Shown piece after piece: positions 33,586 through 42,241 of a stretch of 64,000 bases of DNA; the first letter of the stretch is position 1, and each line of letters opens with the position of its first letter. The position numbers and the translations under genes were made by a program. Source of the DNA: Dialister histaminiformans (lineage in GTDB: Bacteria; Bacillota; Negativicutes; Veillonellales; Dialisteraceae); the NCBI RefSeq assembly GCF_900103425.1, contig NZ_FMXA01000007.1, forward strand, positions 1 through 64,000. The letters run 5' to 3'. A model generated the notes under the pieces. The model was given only the letters and a program-made list of their open reading frames with translations, did not search any database and was not told the DNA's origin.

Positions 33586-33673
33586 TTGCCGCTTTAGCAT
33601 TGTCAGGCGATAAACGACAAGACCGGAAACGTGAGGTGTGGCTCACGAAAATTAAGCGTAACAGGAGGATATT

Positions 33674-34240
33674 ATGACAAAAGACGAATTGAAAGCATTG
33701 GGGCTTAATGATGACCAGATTGCCAAGGTAACTGCGGACTATGGCAAGAATTATGTAGCTAAGTCGCAGTTTAACGCCAAACTGGAAGAATTGAAGCATG
33801 CTAAGGCAGAAATGGAGGCACGGAACAAAGAATTAGACACATTAAAGAAGAACAATACAGATAATGATGCGTTGTCTAAAGAACTTGAAACTATGAAGCA
33901 GGCTGCTAAGACAAGAGAAAAGGAATACAAGGACCAGATGTCAAAGATGAAGCTTGATTTCGCTGTAGAAACGGAATTGTCTGGAGCAAAAGCAAAGAAT
34001 ATTAAGGCTGTTAAGGCTCTGCTCAGTATGGATAATGTAAAGCTTGATGATGATGGCAAGCTCACAGGATTAGCTGAACAGGTGGAAGGGCTCAAGAAGA
34101 GCGATGGCTACTTGTTTGATAATGGCCCAGCACAGACCGCTGCCAATGGCATCCATCCGGGAGAATCCGGGGATGCACCGACAGCAAGCGCTACAGATAC
34201 AGTAGCTAGTCAGTTTGGTAAGGCTTTAGACGGCTTTTAA
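33674..34240 (+). CDS. Capsid scaffolding protein (gp20-like)
   Basis: 188 residues, mostly a long coiled coil (residues 30-110, LEELKHAKAEMEARNKELD), with a Gly/Ala/Thr-rich tail. This is the plan of phage minor structural GP20/scaffold proteins that guide shell assembly and then leave. The ATG follows AGGAGG. It directly precedes the capsid gene. Confidence 0.85.
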   Translation: MTKDELKALGLNDDQIAKVTADYGKNYVAKSQFNAKLEELKHAKAEMEARNKELDTLKKNNTDNDALSKELETMKQAAKTREKEYKDQMSKMKLDFAVETELSGAKAKNIKAVKALLSMDNVKLDDDGKLTGLAEQVEGLKKSDGYLFDNGPAQTAANGIHPGESGDAPTASATDTVASQFGKALDGF

Positions 34241-34267
34241 TGAGTAACGAAAGAAGGAGAAATTAAT

Positions 34268-35182
34268 ATGGCTATTAACACATTAGAATATGCGAAGATT
34301 TTCCAGACCGAACTGGATAAGAAAATGCTTGAAACCGCTACTTCTGCATGGATGGAATCCAATGCAGGTCAGGTGAAGTATAACGGCGGCGATGAAGTAA
34401 GAATCCCGACCATCTCTCTGGTGGGACTTGGCGATTATGATCGTGATAACGGATATAAGCAGGGCGCAGTAACTCTGGGCTACGAAACCCGTAAGATGAC
34501 CATGGACCGTGGCCGTGCATTCATGCTGGATGCTATGGATGTAGACGAAACTAATTTCGTTGTGGCTGCAGGTATGGTTATGGGAGAATTCCAGCGTATT
34601 GAAGTAGTACCGGAAGTAGATGCTTACAGATACTCCGCTATTTATAAGGCTGCTGGCGCTGACCATCAGACAACTTATACTGCGGCAGCGGCATCCATCA
34701 TGGATTCTCTGGACGCAGATATTACCGCTATTCAGGACGAAATTGGTGATACCGAACCTCTGGTTGTTATCATCTCAAGAAAGGTTCATGCAATTCTGAA
34801 TGCGGCTAAGAATGTGGACCGTTATATCAATGTCGCAGAATTCCAGAACGGCGCAGTTAGCACAAAGGTTAAGACATTTAACGATATCCCGCTGCTTGAC
34901 GTTCCTTCCGCAAGATTTAAGTCTGCATATACATTCGATGCAGGTGCAACCAAGAACGCCGGCGGTTTTGCTGCAGCAGATGGGGCAGTAGATATGAACT
35001 GGATTGTTATTGCACGTCGTGCGCCAATCGCAGTTTCCAAGCAGGATAAGGTTCGTATCTTTACACCAGATACCTACCAGAATGCTAATGCATGGAAGCT
35101 GGACTACAGAAAGTACCATGATCTCTGGATTAAGGATAATGCGCTGGATGCTGTAAGAGTAAACGCTCCGGCTAAGGCGTAA
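34268..35182 (+). CDS. Major capsid protein
   Basis: 304 residues, after the scaffold and before the connector genes. It has an N-terminal arm (NTLEYAKIFQTELDKKM), a beta-rich middle and a conserved C-terminal region ending in IVIARRAPIAVSKQDKVRIF. HK97-type fold expected. Frequent preferred codons suggest high expression. Confidence 0.9.
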   Translation: MAINTLEYAKIFQTELDKKMLETATSAWMESNAGQVKYNGGDEVRIPTISLVGLGDYDRDNGYKQGAVTLGYETRKMTMDRGRAFMLDAMDVDETNFVVAAGMVMGEFQRIEVVPEVDAYRYSAIYKAAGADHQTTYTAAAASIMDSLDADITAIQDEIGDTEPLVVIISRKVHAILNAAKNVDRYINVAEFQNGAVSTKVKTFNDIPLLDVPSARFKSAYTFDAGATKNAGGFAAADGAVDMNWIVIARRAPIAVSKQDKVRIFTPDTYQNANAWKLDYRKYHDLWIKDNALDAVRVNAPAKA

Positions 35183-35209
35183 TCAGGTTAAATACATTGG
35201 AGGTGTCAT

Positions 35210-35578
35210 ATGATTGATGATGTGGTAATGCTAATCAGTGCCTATACAGGGTATGAAGTGCCTATGGACGATATGGCGCTCATTTCGTATTTTTGGAAGG
35301 CATCAGAGAAGGAAATACTGGCAGATATCAATCAGGAGGCCCTCCCTGATGCGCTGGACCCGCTGCATACACGTATGACCGCCGGGCAGTACATTAACGC
35401 CAGACTGGGAGAAATGGTTGGGGATGACGGACTACAGACAATAGGGAGCATCACAGAAGGTAAGGTCTCTGTGGATATTACCGGGGATTCTCCAGCGGAT
35501 CGCCTGAAGTCTCTTGCTATGGCTTTATGCCAGGATGGAGGTAACGAATGCGCCTGCTTTCGAAAAATCCACTGGTGA
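35210..35578 (+). CDS. Head-tail connector (gp6/gp15-like)
   Basis: 122 residues following the capsid gene, helical (ALISYFWKASEKEILADIN). Position and length fit the DNA-packaging adaptor ring under the portal. It overlaps the next gene by 31 bases. Ends in a Cys-rich tail (NECACFRKIHW). Confidence 0.65.
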   Translation: MIDDVVMLISAYTGYEVPMDDMALISYFWKASEKEILADINQEALPDALDPLHTRMTAGQYINARLGEMVGDDGLQTIGSITEGKVSVDITGDSPADRLKSLAMALCQDGGNECACFRKIHW

Positions 35579-35931
35579 AATCCTTTATTGAGGGATTATA
35601 TGATTCAACGTTCACGGTGTCTATATACCAGAAGGTGACAGACCAAGTAACACATCAGACAACCATGAAACGTGTGGAATCCAAAGAATCATATCCATGC
35701 CGGGTTAATGTAGAGAATATGCCGCCGGTATCCAATGCCGGGGTATCCCCTGGGATAATCACGCAACGTATAACGCTTCTGGCTCCGGAAGATGTGGAAA
35801 TACCGCATGGGTCGCTCATTAAGGTGATGGCAGCGGGAGGACATGCAAGCATGTATGAGGCTTCCGGGGTGCCTGTGATTTATCTGCATCATCAGGAAGT
35901 GGAATTGCTCCTTCGTGAGGAACATCCATGA
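35548..35931 (+). CDS. Head-closure protein candidate
   Basis: 127 residues, beta-rich (FTVSIYQKVTDQV, ITQRITLLAPEDVEIPHG). By position it is the stopper between connector and tail. Start ATG behind GGAGGT. Overlaps the next gene by four bases. Confidence 0.65.
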   Translation: MRLLSKNPLVKSFIEGLYDSTFTVSIYQKVTDQVTHQTTMKRVESKESYPCRVNVENMPPVSNAGVSPGIITQRITLLAPEDVEIPHGSLIKVMAAGGHASMYEASGVPVIYLHHQEVELLLREEHP

Positions 35932-36446
35932 GTATCACATTAAGGGAGTTCAGCGCTAAGCTCCATACGCTGTCAGATCAGGCCAATAGCGAAATGTTGA
36001 TGCTGAGATGCGCCAATGAATTGGCGGCAAGGATGCTGAGAAAGGTACGGAAGAAAACTCCTGTAGGGGCAGGAGAGTTCGAACCGGTCAGAACAGCAGA
36101 AAGGTACGCCAGATACAAGAGTGGAAAGCGTAAGGGGCAGATAAAGCTGAAAAAACTTCGACCGGGTGGGAATCTCCGCAGAAACTGGGAAGCAACACCA
36201 GCTCATATGCAAGGAACCGCCTGCGTGGCTAATGTACACAACAACACGAAATATGCGCCTTATGTTGAGTATGGGCACAGACAGAATGTTGGGCAATTTG
36301 TGCCAGCACTTGGAAAACGCCTGGTGAAACCATGGGTAAAAGGCACTCATATGATGCGCAATTCCCATGATGAGATGAAGAAAGAGGCGCCAAGCCTTTT
36401 AGCAAGGCGGGTTAGTCAGTATATAAGGAGGGGACTAAATGAATGA
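35928..36446 (+). CDS. HK97 gp10-like tail component
   Basis: 172 residues. The motif VRKKTPVGAG, a basic stretch and KYAPYVEYGHR are typical of gp10-like neck/tail-completion proteins. It overlaps its neighbours by a few bases on each side. Confidence 0.8.
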   Translation: MSITLREFSAKLHTLSDQANSEMLMLRCANELAARMLRKVRKKTPVGAGEFEPVRTAERYARYKSGKRKGQIKLKKLRPGGNLRRNWEATPAHMQGTACVANVHNNTKYAPYVEYGHRQNVGQFVPALGKRLVKPWVKGTHMMRNSHDEMKKEAPSLLARRVSQYIRRGLNE

Positions 36447-36876
36447 CATTACTCAGGGCATTGTAGATGCTATCTGGCATTTATATGATGGTCAGGTTCC
36501 CATATATACCGAGCAACAGAAGCAGGGATTTCAATCTCCCTGCTTTTTTGTTGAGCTGATAAACTCCTCGATTGAGCGTGAAATGGGAAACCGATTTCTG
36601 GAAACAGCGACTTTTCAGGTTTCCTACTTCCCGGAACTTACAGAAGGTGACAGCCCTGATTATATAGACATGCAGAAACAAATCAGGCCGCTTACCCTTG
36701 CGCTTGAGGTTATCCCCGTAGCAGGAACAAAGGGCATACGAGGCGATGATATCGAGACTGTCATTAATGATGACGTGCTGCATATCACTGTTTCGTATAG
36801 CCGGTTTGTTTATCTCGCAGGCGATAGAGAGGCTTATATGGAAACCTTGGAATTACATCAGAGAACAGGAGAATAA
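36439..36876 (+). CDS. Tail terminator protein
   Basis: 145 residues, with GIVDAIWHLYDGQVPIYTEQ at the start and CFFVELINSSIEREMGNR. Fits the family that caps the tail tube and joins it to the head. Followed by a small gene and the sheath gene. Confidence 0.7.
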   Translation: MNDITQGIVDAIWHLYDGQVPIYTEQQKQGFQSPCFFVELINSSIEREMGNRFLETATFQVSYFPELTEGDSPDYIDMQKQIRPLTLALEVIPVAGTKGIRGDDIETVINDDVLHITVSYSRFVYLAGDREAYMETLELHQRTGE

Positions 36877-36879
36877 GAT

Positions 36880-37071
36880 ATGGCAGAAACAGAAACAAAA
36901 ACTGCACCAGCTTTTAAACTGGCGCAGCTGGAAGAATCCGATAAGTACGAAGCAGTAAAAGACCTGCTTCGCGTCATATTGGCCCCAGATAAGACATATA
37001 CAACAAAAGAAGTTGATGCCCTTTTAAAGACAGCTCTTGCACGTCCTGTGCAGGAAGAAATTAACAGATAG
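36880..37071 (+). CDS. Small tail-region protein, 63 residues
   Basis: Charged and helical with a C-terminal helix (TTKEVDALLKTALARPV). It sits between tail terminator and sheath, where PBSX-like phages often carry one small gene. Function unknown. Confidence 0.6.
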   Translation: MAETETKTAPAFKLAQLEESDKYEAVKDLLRVILAPDKTYTTKEVDALLKTALARPVQEEINR

Positions 37072-37083
37072 GAGGAATAATCT

Positions 37084-38445
37084 ATGGCATTAGGCGGAGG
37101 CACCTGGCAGTTTCAGAACAAAATCCTGCCAGGCACATATATTAATTTTGTAAGCAAATACCGCGCAGAAGCAGCCATTGCAGACCGCGGTTATGCAACC
37201 ATGGCCATGGAAATGGACTGGGGCCCGGAAAATACTGTATTCGCGGTTACGAATGAGGATTTTCAGAATGATTCCATGAAGCTTTTTGGCTATGACTATG
37301 CATCTGATAAGTTGAAGCCGTTGCGTGATCTGTTTGAACATGCACGCTTGGTCTATTTCTATCGTTTGTCTAACAATGCGGTAAAGGCTTCTAACACTAT
37401 GGGTACAGCAAAGTATCCAGGCGTTCGTGGCAATGACATTACTACAGAAGTGGTTGCTAACGTAGACGATGAAACAAAGTTCGATGTCAATACCTACATT
37501 ACCGTTGATGGCGTGACTACAGTAGTGGATAAACAGAAGCTTCTCTCCAAGTGGAATGAAGTAGAGGATAACGATTATGTAGCATGGGCAACCCATGATG
37601 ATACAGCACTGAAGGCCGCGGCCGGAGTCCCGATGACAGGAGGTTCTAATGGCAGCGAAATTACTTCTATGCAGTATCAGAATTATCTGGACGTCATTTC
37701 CCCATATTACTTTAATACCATCGGGTATGCAGGGACTGACAATGTGATTCGTAACCTTTTTATTAACTTTACTAAGCGCATGAGAGATGAAACCGGGTCC
37801 AAATTCCAGTGCGTCGTATATGATGCAGAACAGGCTGACCATGAAGGCATTATCTCCATTGCAAATAAGGTTATGGATAAAGGAGAATCTCCGGCTAGCC
37901 TGGTATGGTGGGTAGTAGGTGCAGAAGCATCCTGTGCTATCAATGCATCCCTTACCAATGCCAACTATGACGGGGAATATACCGTGGACACCAAGTACAG
38001 CCAGCTGGACCTGCAGCGTGCTATTCAGACCGGACGTTTTATCTTCCACAACGTACAGGAAACTCTTTCTGGAGAATTGGTGGGAGCAACCAAGGTGCTG
38101 ACCGATATCAATACTTTCACTTCCTTTACTAAGTCCAAGAATTCTGATTTCTCTCATAACCAGGTTATCCGTGTTCTGGATCAGCTGGCAATTGATACCG
38201 CTAATCTGTTCAATAAGACCTATTTGGGTAAAGAGCAGAATGACGACGAAGGGAGAAAGGCACTCTGGGGAGACATGGTATACCTCAGAAAGGAGTATCA
38301 GCGCGTGCGTGCGATTCAGAATTATAAGGCAGAAGATACAGAAATTCCTACTCAGGGCACTGAAAAGACCGCTGTACTTTGCAGCGAAGAAATTCAACCG
38401 ACTTGCTGCATGGAAAAGCTGTACATTAATACCATTGTTGCGTAA
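37084..38445 (+). CDS. Contractile tail sheath protein (XkdK-like)
   Basis: 453 residues. The sheath shortens to drive the tube through the cell envelope, which makes this a myovirus. The pattern follows PBSX XkdK: an N-terminal PGTYINFVSK, a central DVISPYYFNTIGYAGTD, GEYTVDTKYSQLDLQRAIQTG, and a C-terminal domain with NQVIRVLDQLAIDTANLFN. It is the first of the contractile tail genes. Confidence 0.93.
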   Translation: MALGGGTWQFQNKILPGTYINFVSKYRAEAAIADRGYATMAMEMDWGPENTVFAVTNEDFQNDSMKLFGYDYASDKLKPLRDLFEHARLVYFYRLSNNAVKASNTMGTAKYPGVRGNDITTEVVANVDDETKFDVNTYITVDGVTTVVDKQKLLSKWNEVEDNDYVAWATHDDTALKAAAGVPMTGGSNGSEITSMQYQNYLDVISPYYFNTIGYAGTDNVIRNLFINFTKRMRDETGSKFQCVVYDAEQADHEGIISIANKVMDKGESPASLVWWVVGAEASCAINASLTNANYDGEYTVDTKYSQLDLQRAIQTGRFIFHNVQETLSGELVGATKVLTDINTFTSFTKSKNSDFSHNQVIRVLDQLAIDTANLFNKTYLGKEQNDDEGRKALWGDMVYLRKEYQRVRAIQNYKAEDTEIPTQGTEKTAVLCSEEIQPTCCMEKLYINTIVA

Positions 38446-38462
38446 GGGGGTAAGAATACTAA

Positions 38463-38951
38463 ATGGCAGCACCAATTAATGCGATTAGAACGATGCAGGC
38501 CAAGGATGTGGTCAATGCCCGCCTGGCATCCGCATACGTTACAGTCAACGGAGAACGATTCCTGCTGTTCCAGGCAAAGACACTGGAAGCAAAGTTTGAA
38601 AAGAGCAAGTCTGAAGTACCGATTCTTGGCCGTGTATCCTCTGGGCATAAGGCCACAGGGGGCAATGGAACTGGTTCTATGACAATTTACAAGAACACCT
38701 CCAGATTTACCAAGATGATGAAGGATTATAAGGACACCGGCTCTGATATCTATTTCGATATGCAGATTACCGCTAATGACCCAACATCGGATGCAGGAGA
38801 AGAAACTATTATCCTGAAAGATTGCAACCTGGACTCTGTTGTCGTGGCTGCATTCGATACATCCGGGGACTGGCTCGAACAGGAAGTTGATTTCACATTC
38901 GAGGACTGGGAAATGCCGACAGCATATAAGGATTTGGATGGTATGTTTTAA
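38463..38951 (+). CDS. Tail tube protein (XkdM-like)
   Basis: 162 residues, beta-rich, with VILGRVSSGHKATGGNGTGSMT-like spacing (written in part: GRVSSGHKATGGNGTGS) and DWLEQEVDFTFEDWEMP. It forms the inner tube through which DNA passes. Position directly after the sheath is diagnostic. Confidence 0.92.
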   Translation: MAAPINAIRTMQAKDVVNARLASAYVTVNGERFLLFQAKTLEAKFEKSKSEVPILGRVSSGHKATGGNGTGSMTIYKNTSRFTKMMKDYKDTGSDIYFDMQITANDPTSDAGEETIILKDCNLDSVVVAAFDTSGDWLEQEVDFTFEDWEMPTAYKDLDGMF

Positions 38952-38971
38952 GTAGTTAAAGGAGAATTGTA

Positions 38972-39397
38972 ATGGCTAATGATTTTAAAGCGTTCATGAA
39001 TGCCCCGAAAATTGCGGCAGCGGAAATGACCTATGTTGCAAGCCTGCGTTATACAGATGAAAATGGTAAGCCGGTTGAATGGCGTTTTAGACCTATCTCA
39101 GCCGCTGCCAACGAAGCTCTGTATACTGACTGCACCCATAAGTTCATTGGGCCGACTGGTAAGCAGGAAACCAAGGTGGATTTCGAAGAATATCAGGCAC
39201 GGCTGCTTGCTACCTGCATGACCTATCCAAGTCTTAATAATGCAGAACTTCAGGCACACTTTGGAGCAATCGGAGCAGAAGATCTGATTAAGAAGATGCT
39301 TCTCCCAGGTGAATATACTAACCTTTTCAAGGCCGTATCTCAGGCACTTGGGTTTGAAAACGACATGGAAGACAAGATTAAAGAAGCAAAAAACTAA
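38972..39397 (+). CDS. Tail assembly chaperone, short form (XkdN-like)
   Basis: 141 residues. Coats the tape measure during tail assembly. It ends EAKN at a TAA that directly follows a slippery heptamer, so a fraction of ribosomes is expected to shift by -1 and make the longer form (to 39576). Same position as XkdN in PBSX. Confidence 0.88.
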   Translation: MANDFKAFMNAPKIAAAEMTYVASLRYTDENGKPVEWRFRPISAAANEALYTDCTHKFIGPTGKQETKVDFEEYQARLLATCMTYPSLNNAELQAHFGAIGAEDLIKKMLLPGEYTNLFKAVSQALGFENDMEDKIKEAKN

Positions 39398-39576
39398 TAG
39401 AAGGCAACGATACATGGGCTAACGTTGCCTATTATTGCTTGTTTCGCTTTCATTGGCCACCGTCAAAACTAATGGCTCTGTCTTATGAGGACAGAGCTTT
39501 TATTGTGGCGGCTATTGAGATAAAGACGAAGAAAGATAAGAAGGCCATGAAAGAAGCTAAGCGTAAAGCAAAATAA
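38972..39576 (+). CDS. Tail assembly chaperone, -1 frameshift fusion
   Basis: The long form uses 38972-39394, then re-reads base 39394 and continues to the stop at 39574-39576, giving 201 residues. The extension starts LIEGNDTWANVAYY and includes LMALSYEDRAFIVAAIE and a very basic end (KKDKKAMKEAKRKAK). It has no good start codon or ribosome site of its own, which supports the frameshift. This is the G-GT arrangement of lambda and of most long-tailed phages. Confidence 0.85.
39388..39429 (+). promoter_or_regulatory. -1 ribosomal frameshift signal
   Basis: A-AAA-AAC (39388-39394), in the right phase, lies directly before the stop codon. Eight bases on, GGCAACG (39403-39409) pairs with CGTTGCC (39423-39429), a hairpin at the usual distance to stimulate slippage. 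Confidence 0.9.
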
Positions 39577-39595
39577 AAGGAAGGAGGGGTAGCTG

Positions 39596-41518
39596 GTGGC
39601 GGGAATTGTAGAAACTATAGAGCTTCACGACGGCATGAGCCCAGTGCTAAGGCAGATAACTAATCAGGTCGATTCTACATCAAACAGTTTTTCTGAAATG
39701 AAAGAGCAGGTGGAGAACACCGCAGAAAGCGGGGGAAGGCTCAAAACTGCATTTAATTCCATGGGGAGCGTATTAAAATCTGTAACCGGGCAGTTTGCAT
39801 TGGCAAACATTGCGGCAGCGGCTGCCATGAAGGCGGCTGATTTTATTAGCCAGATTCCTGGCAAGCTTGCAAAGGCATCTGATGAATATGCAGGCATACA
39901 GGCCAGACTTCAGATGGTGGTTGGCAGTGCTCAGGCTGCATCTGACATGAATGACCGAATCTTTGCATCGGCAATGAGAGCACGAGGCTCTTATGAAGGG
40001 ATGCTTTCTAATGTATCTAAAATCGCTATGACTGCAAAAGAGGCCTTCCCTGACCCTAAACAGGTAGTTCCTTTCGTAGAAGGCATACAGAAACTTTTTA
40101 CTATCGGGGGGACTGGTGTAGAAGAACAGAAAAACGCCATGCTGCAGTTAACTCAGGCTTTGGGTTCTGGTCGGCTGCAAGGTGACGAGTTCAGATCTAT
40201 AGCAGAAGCAGCACCAATGATTGAGCAGATGATTGCCAAAGAAATGGGAGTTACCCAGGGCAAGCTCAAAGAACTCAGCTCGAAGGGACTTATCACAGCG
40301 GATGTAATCAAGGACGCAATCTTTAATAATATGGATGAGATTAATCAGAAGTTCAGCCAGATGCCTATGACATTCGGCCAGATTGCGCAGCAGATAAATA
40401 ACGTACTGCAAAGGGCCTTTGCTCCGGCGCTTCAGGAGATTTCACAGATTGCAAATAGCGAAGGCATGAAGTCGTTTGCATCCGTAGCGGCGCAAGGGCT
40501 CATGATTGTCGGTTCTGCTTTGTCTGGAATCATATCCGGACTTTCTGCTCTTGGCAGTATGGTTATGGATGTTGGCAGTTATATTGGCGAATGGTTAAGT
40601 GCAGGATTTGTTGTTGCAGAATCAGCACTGGAAACCTTTGCACCGGTTCTGTTTACAGTGATGGGTGCTTATCTTGGCTATCAGGCCGCCATTGCCACAG
40701 GGTGGGCTATTGCAAATGTTCCGGCATATATCCACGCTGGTATTGTGACATTAGTCGCAGCCAAGACAGCCATAATGGCAGCTGTAACCTCTGCATGGAC
40801 TGCTGTGACAAAGGGCGCGACGGTTGCACAGGCCATGCTGAACGTTGTGCTTTCTCTCAATCCTCTGGGTATAGTTATTGGCTTGGTCGTTGCAGCCATT
40901 GGGGTATGGGCCGCCTGGCGTTCATCTACAGTAGGATTGAAGCAGACTGTCGCTGAAGCTTTTCGTGCGATTGCTAATATCGTGCAGGATTCGGTTAATA
41001 TCATGATTTCCGCAGTCAACGGATTGATTAAGGTCCTGAATGTGGCAGCGGGAGGCATTAACACTGTATTTGGCACTCACATTGGCAAGATTGACGAAAT
41101 CGGGCATGTTTCCGGTTGGGGAGACAGTGCATATAACTTTGTCCAGAACGATGGATGGAAGAATCTCATCCCGAAGTTCTCGATGCCTACTCCACAAGCC
41201 GTCGGTGCTGGAGCCGGCAGCGGTTATGGCAATATGCCTGATAACATTCAGGATATGGCAGATAGTGGGAGAAAGACCGCCGATAATACCCAGAAAATAG
41301 CCGATTCTGTAGATACACTTGACGAGGACCTGAAATATCTCAGAGATATAGCAGAACGTGAAGTAATTAACAAATATACAACCGCTCAGGTAACCGTAGA
41401 AATGGGCGGAGTTACTAATCAGATTTCAAATGAAACCGATATTGACGGGATCGTTGATTCTCTTACTCTCGGAATCCAGCGAGGGATGGAAAATGCGGCG
41501 AAGGAGGTTCACATTTAA
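39596..41518 (+). CDS. Tail tape measure protein
   Basis: 640 residues; its length would set the tail length. The N-terminal tape-measure domain (ASDEYAGIQARLQMV, QALGSGRLQGDEFRSIAEAAP) is followed by hydrophobic, Ala-rich helices (residues 300-470) and a C-terminal coiled segment. The start is GTG 39596 behind GGAGGGG. 640 residues is short for a myovirus, which implies a short tail. Confidence 0.9.
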   Translation: MAGIVETIELHDGMSPVLRQITNQVDSTSNSFSEMKEQVENTAESGGRLKTAFNSMGSVLKSVTGQFALANIAAAAAMKAADFISQIPGKLAKASDEYAGIQARLQMVVGSAQAASDMNDRIFASAMRARGSYEGMLSNVSKIAMTAKEAFPDPKQVVPFVEGIQKLFTIGGTGVEEQKNAMLQLTQALGSGRLQGDEFRSIAEAAPMIEQMIAKEMGVTQGKLKELSSKGLITADVIKDAIFNNMDEINQKFSQMPMTFGQIAQQINNVLQRAFAPALQEISQIANSEGMKSFASVAAQGLMIVGSALSGIISGLSALGSMVMDVGSYIGEWLSAGFVVAESALETFAPVLFTVMGAYLGYQAAIATGWAIANVPAYIHAGIVTLVAAKTAIMAAVTSAWTAVTKGATVAQAMLNVVLSLNPLGIVIGLVVAAIGVWAAWRSSTVGLKQTVAEAFRAIANIVQDSVNIMISAVNGLIKVLNVAAGGINTVFGTHIGKIDEIGHVSGWGDSAYNFVQNDGWKNLIPKFSMPTPQAVGAGAGSGYGNMPDNIQDMADSGRKTADNTQKIADSVDTLDEDLKYLRDIAEREVINKYTTAQVTVEMGGVTNQISNETDIDGIVDSLTLGIQRGMENAAKEVHI

Positions 41519-42241
41519 ATGTATTACTTCTTTATGGGGCTAACTCAGCTTCCAGTGCCTCCGGCCAGAATGACTGTTAAGGTACGGAGTAAGAATAAGG
41601 TGATCAACCTCATTAACGAGGGTGAAGCCAACCTTCTTAAAACTCCGGGACTTACTGAAATATCATTTGACGTACGACTTCCAAACAAGCGGTACCCATG
41701 GGCTAACTATGACAGCAGCCTTATGGGGAGTGCTGTTAATTCACTTGCGAGAAGGCTTACTGGCTCGAGCAATGTCTTTGGGTTCAAAGGCAGTAAATAT
41801 TTCTTGGACCAGTTCGAGCAGTATAAACGTGGGTGTGTTCCGTTCCGCTTTATTGTTACCCGCATGGGGCAGAGCGGTCTGAATATGTTGTTTTCAACGA
41901 ACATGTTAGTGACAATAGAAGATTATTCCATTGAAGAAAACGCGAGGGACGGATTTGACGTCACGGTGCCAGTGAAGCTTAAACAATATAAGCCGTTCGG
42001 GACAAAGACCGGAACTATCCAGACTGATGAAAACGGCAATAAGAAATTTGTTGTGAATGAACCTCGGGAAAGCATCGATAGAGCTATCCCAAACGCAATC
42101 CAGGTGACGAATCAGGCCAGCATCTGGGAGGCTGTACAGGGCGTTTCCAATGGGACTATTGACTGGCGTGACATTATGGCAAGCAACGGGATAGAAAACC
42201 CGCTGGAAGACGTACGAGGGAAAGTGCTGGTGATGCACTAA
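41519..42241 (+). CDS. LysM-containing tail protein (XkdP-like)
   Basis: 240 residues. The front half resembles the XkdP tail protein; the C-terminal segment ASIWEAVQGVSNGTIDWRD looks like a LysM domain, so it may touch peptidoglycan. Its ATG follows the previous stop directly. Confidence 0.78.
   Translation: MYYFFMGLTQLPVPPARMTVKVRSKNKVINLINEGEANLLKTPGLTEISFDVRLPNKRYPWANYDSSLMGSAVNSLARRLTGSSNVFGFKGSKYFLDQFEQYKRGCVPFRFIVTRMGQSGLNMLFSTNMLVTIEDYSIEENARDGFDVTVPVKLKQYKPFGTKTGTIQTDENGNKKFVVNEPRESIDRAIPNAIQVTNQASIWEAVQGVSNGTIDWRDIMASNGIENPLEDVRGKVLVMH

Noticed and set aside
37090-38475. A 461-codon open frame on the minus strand opposite the sheath gene
   Set aside because: It mirrors the sheath gene's codon bias, has no ribosome site, its product is Cys/Ile/His-rich without a family pattern, and the plus strand clearly encodes the sheath.
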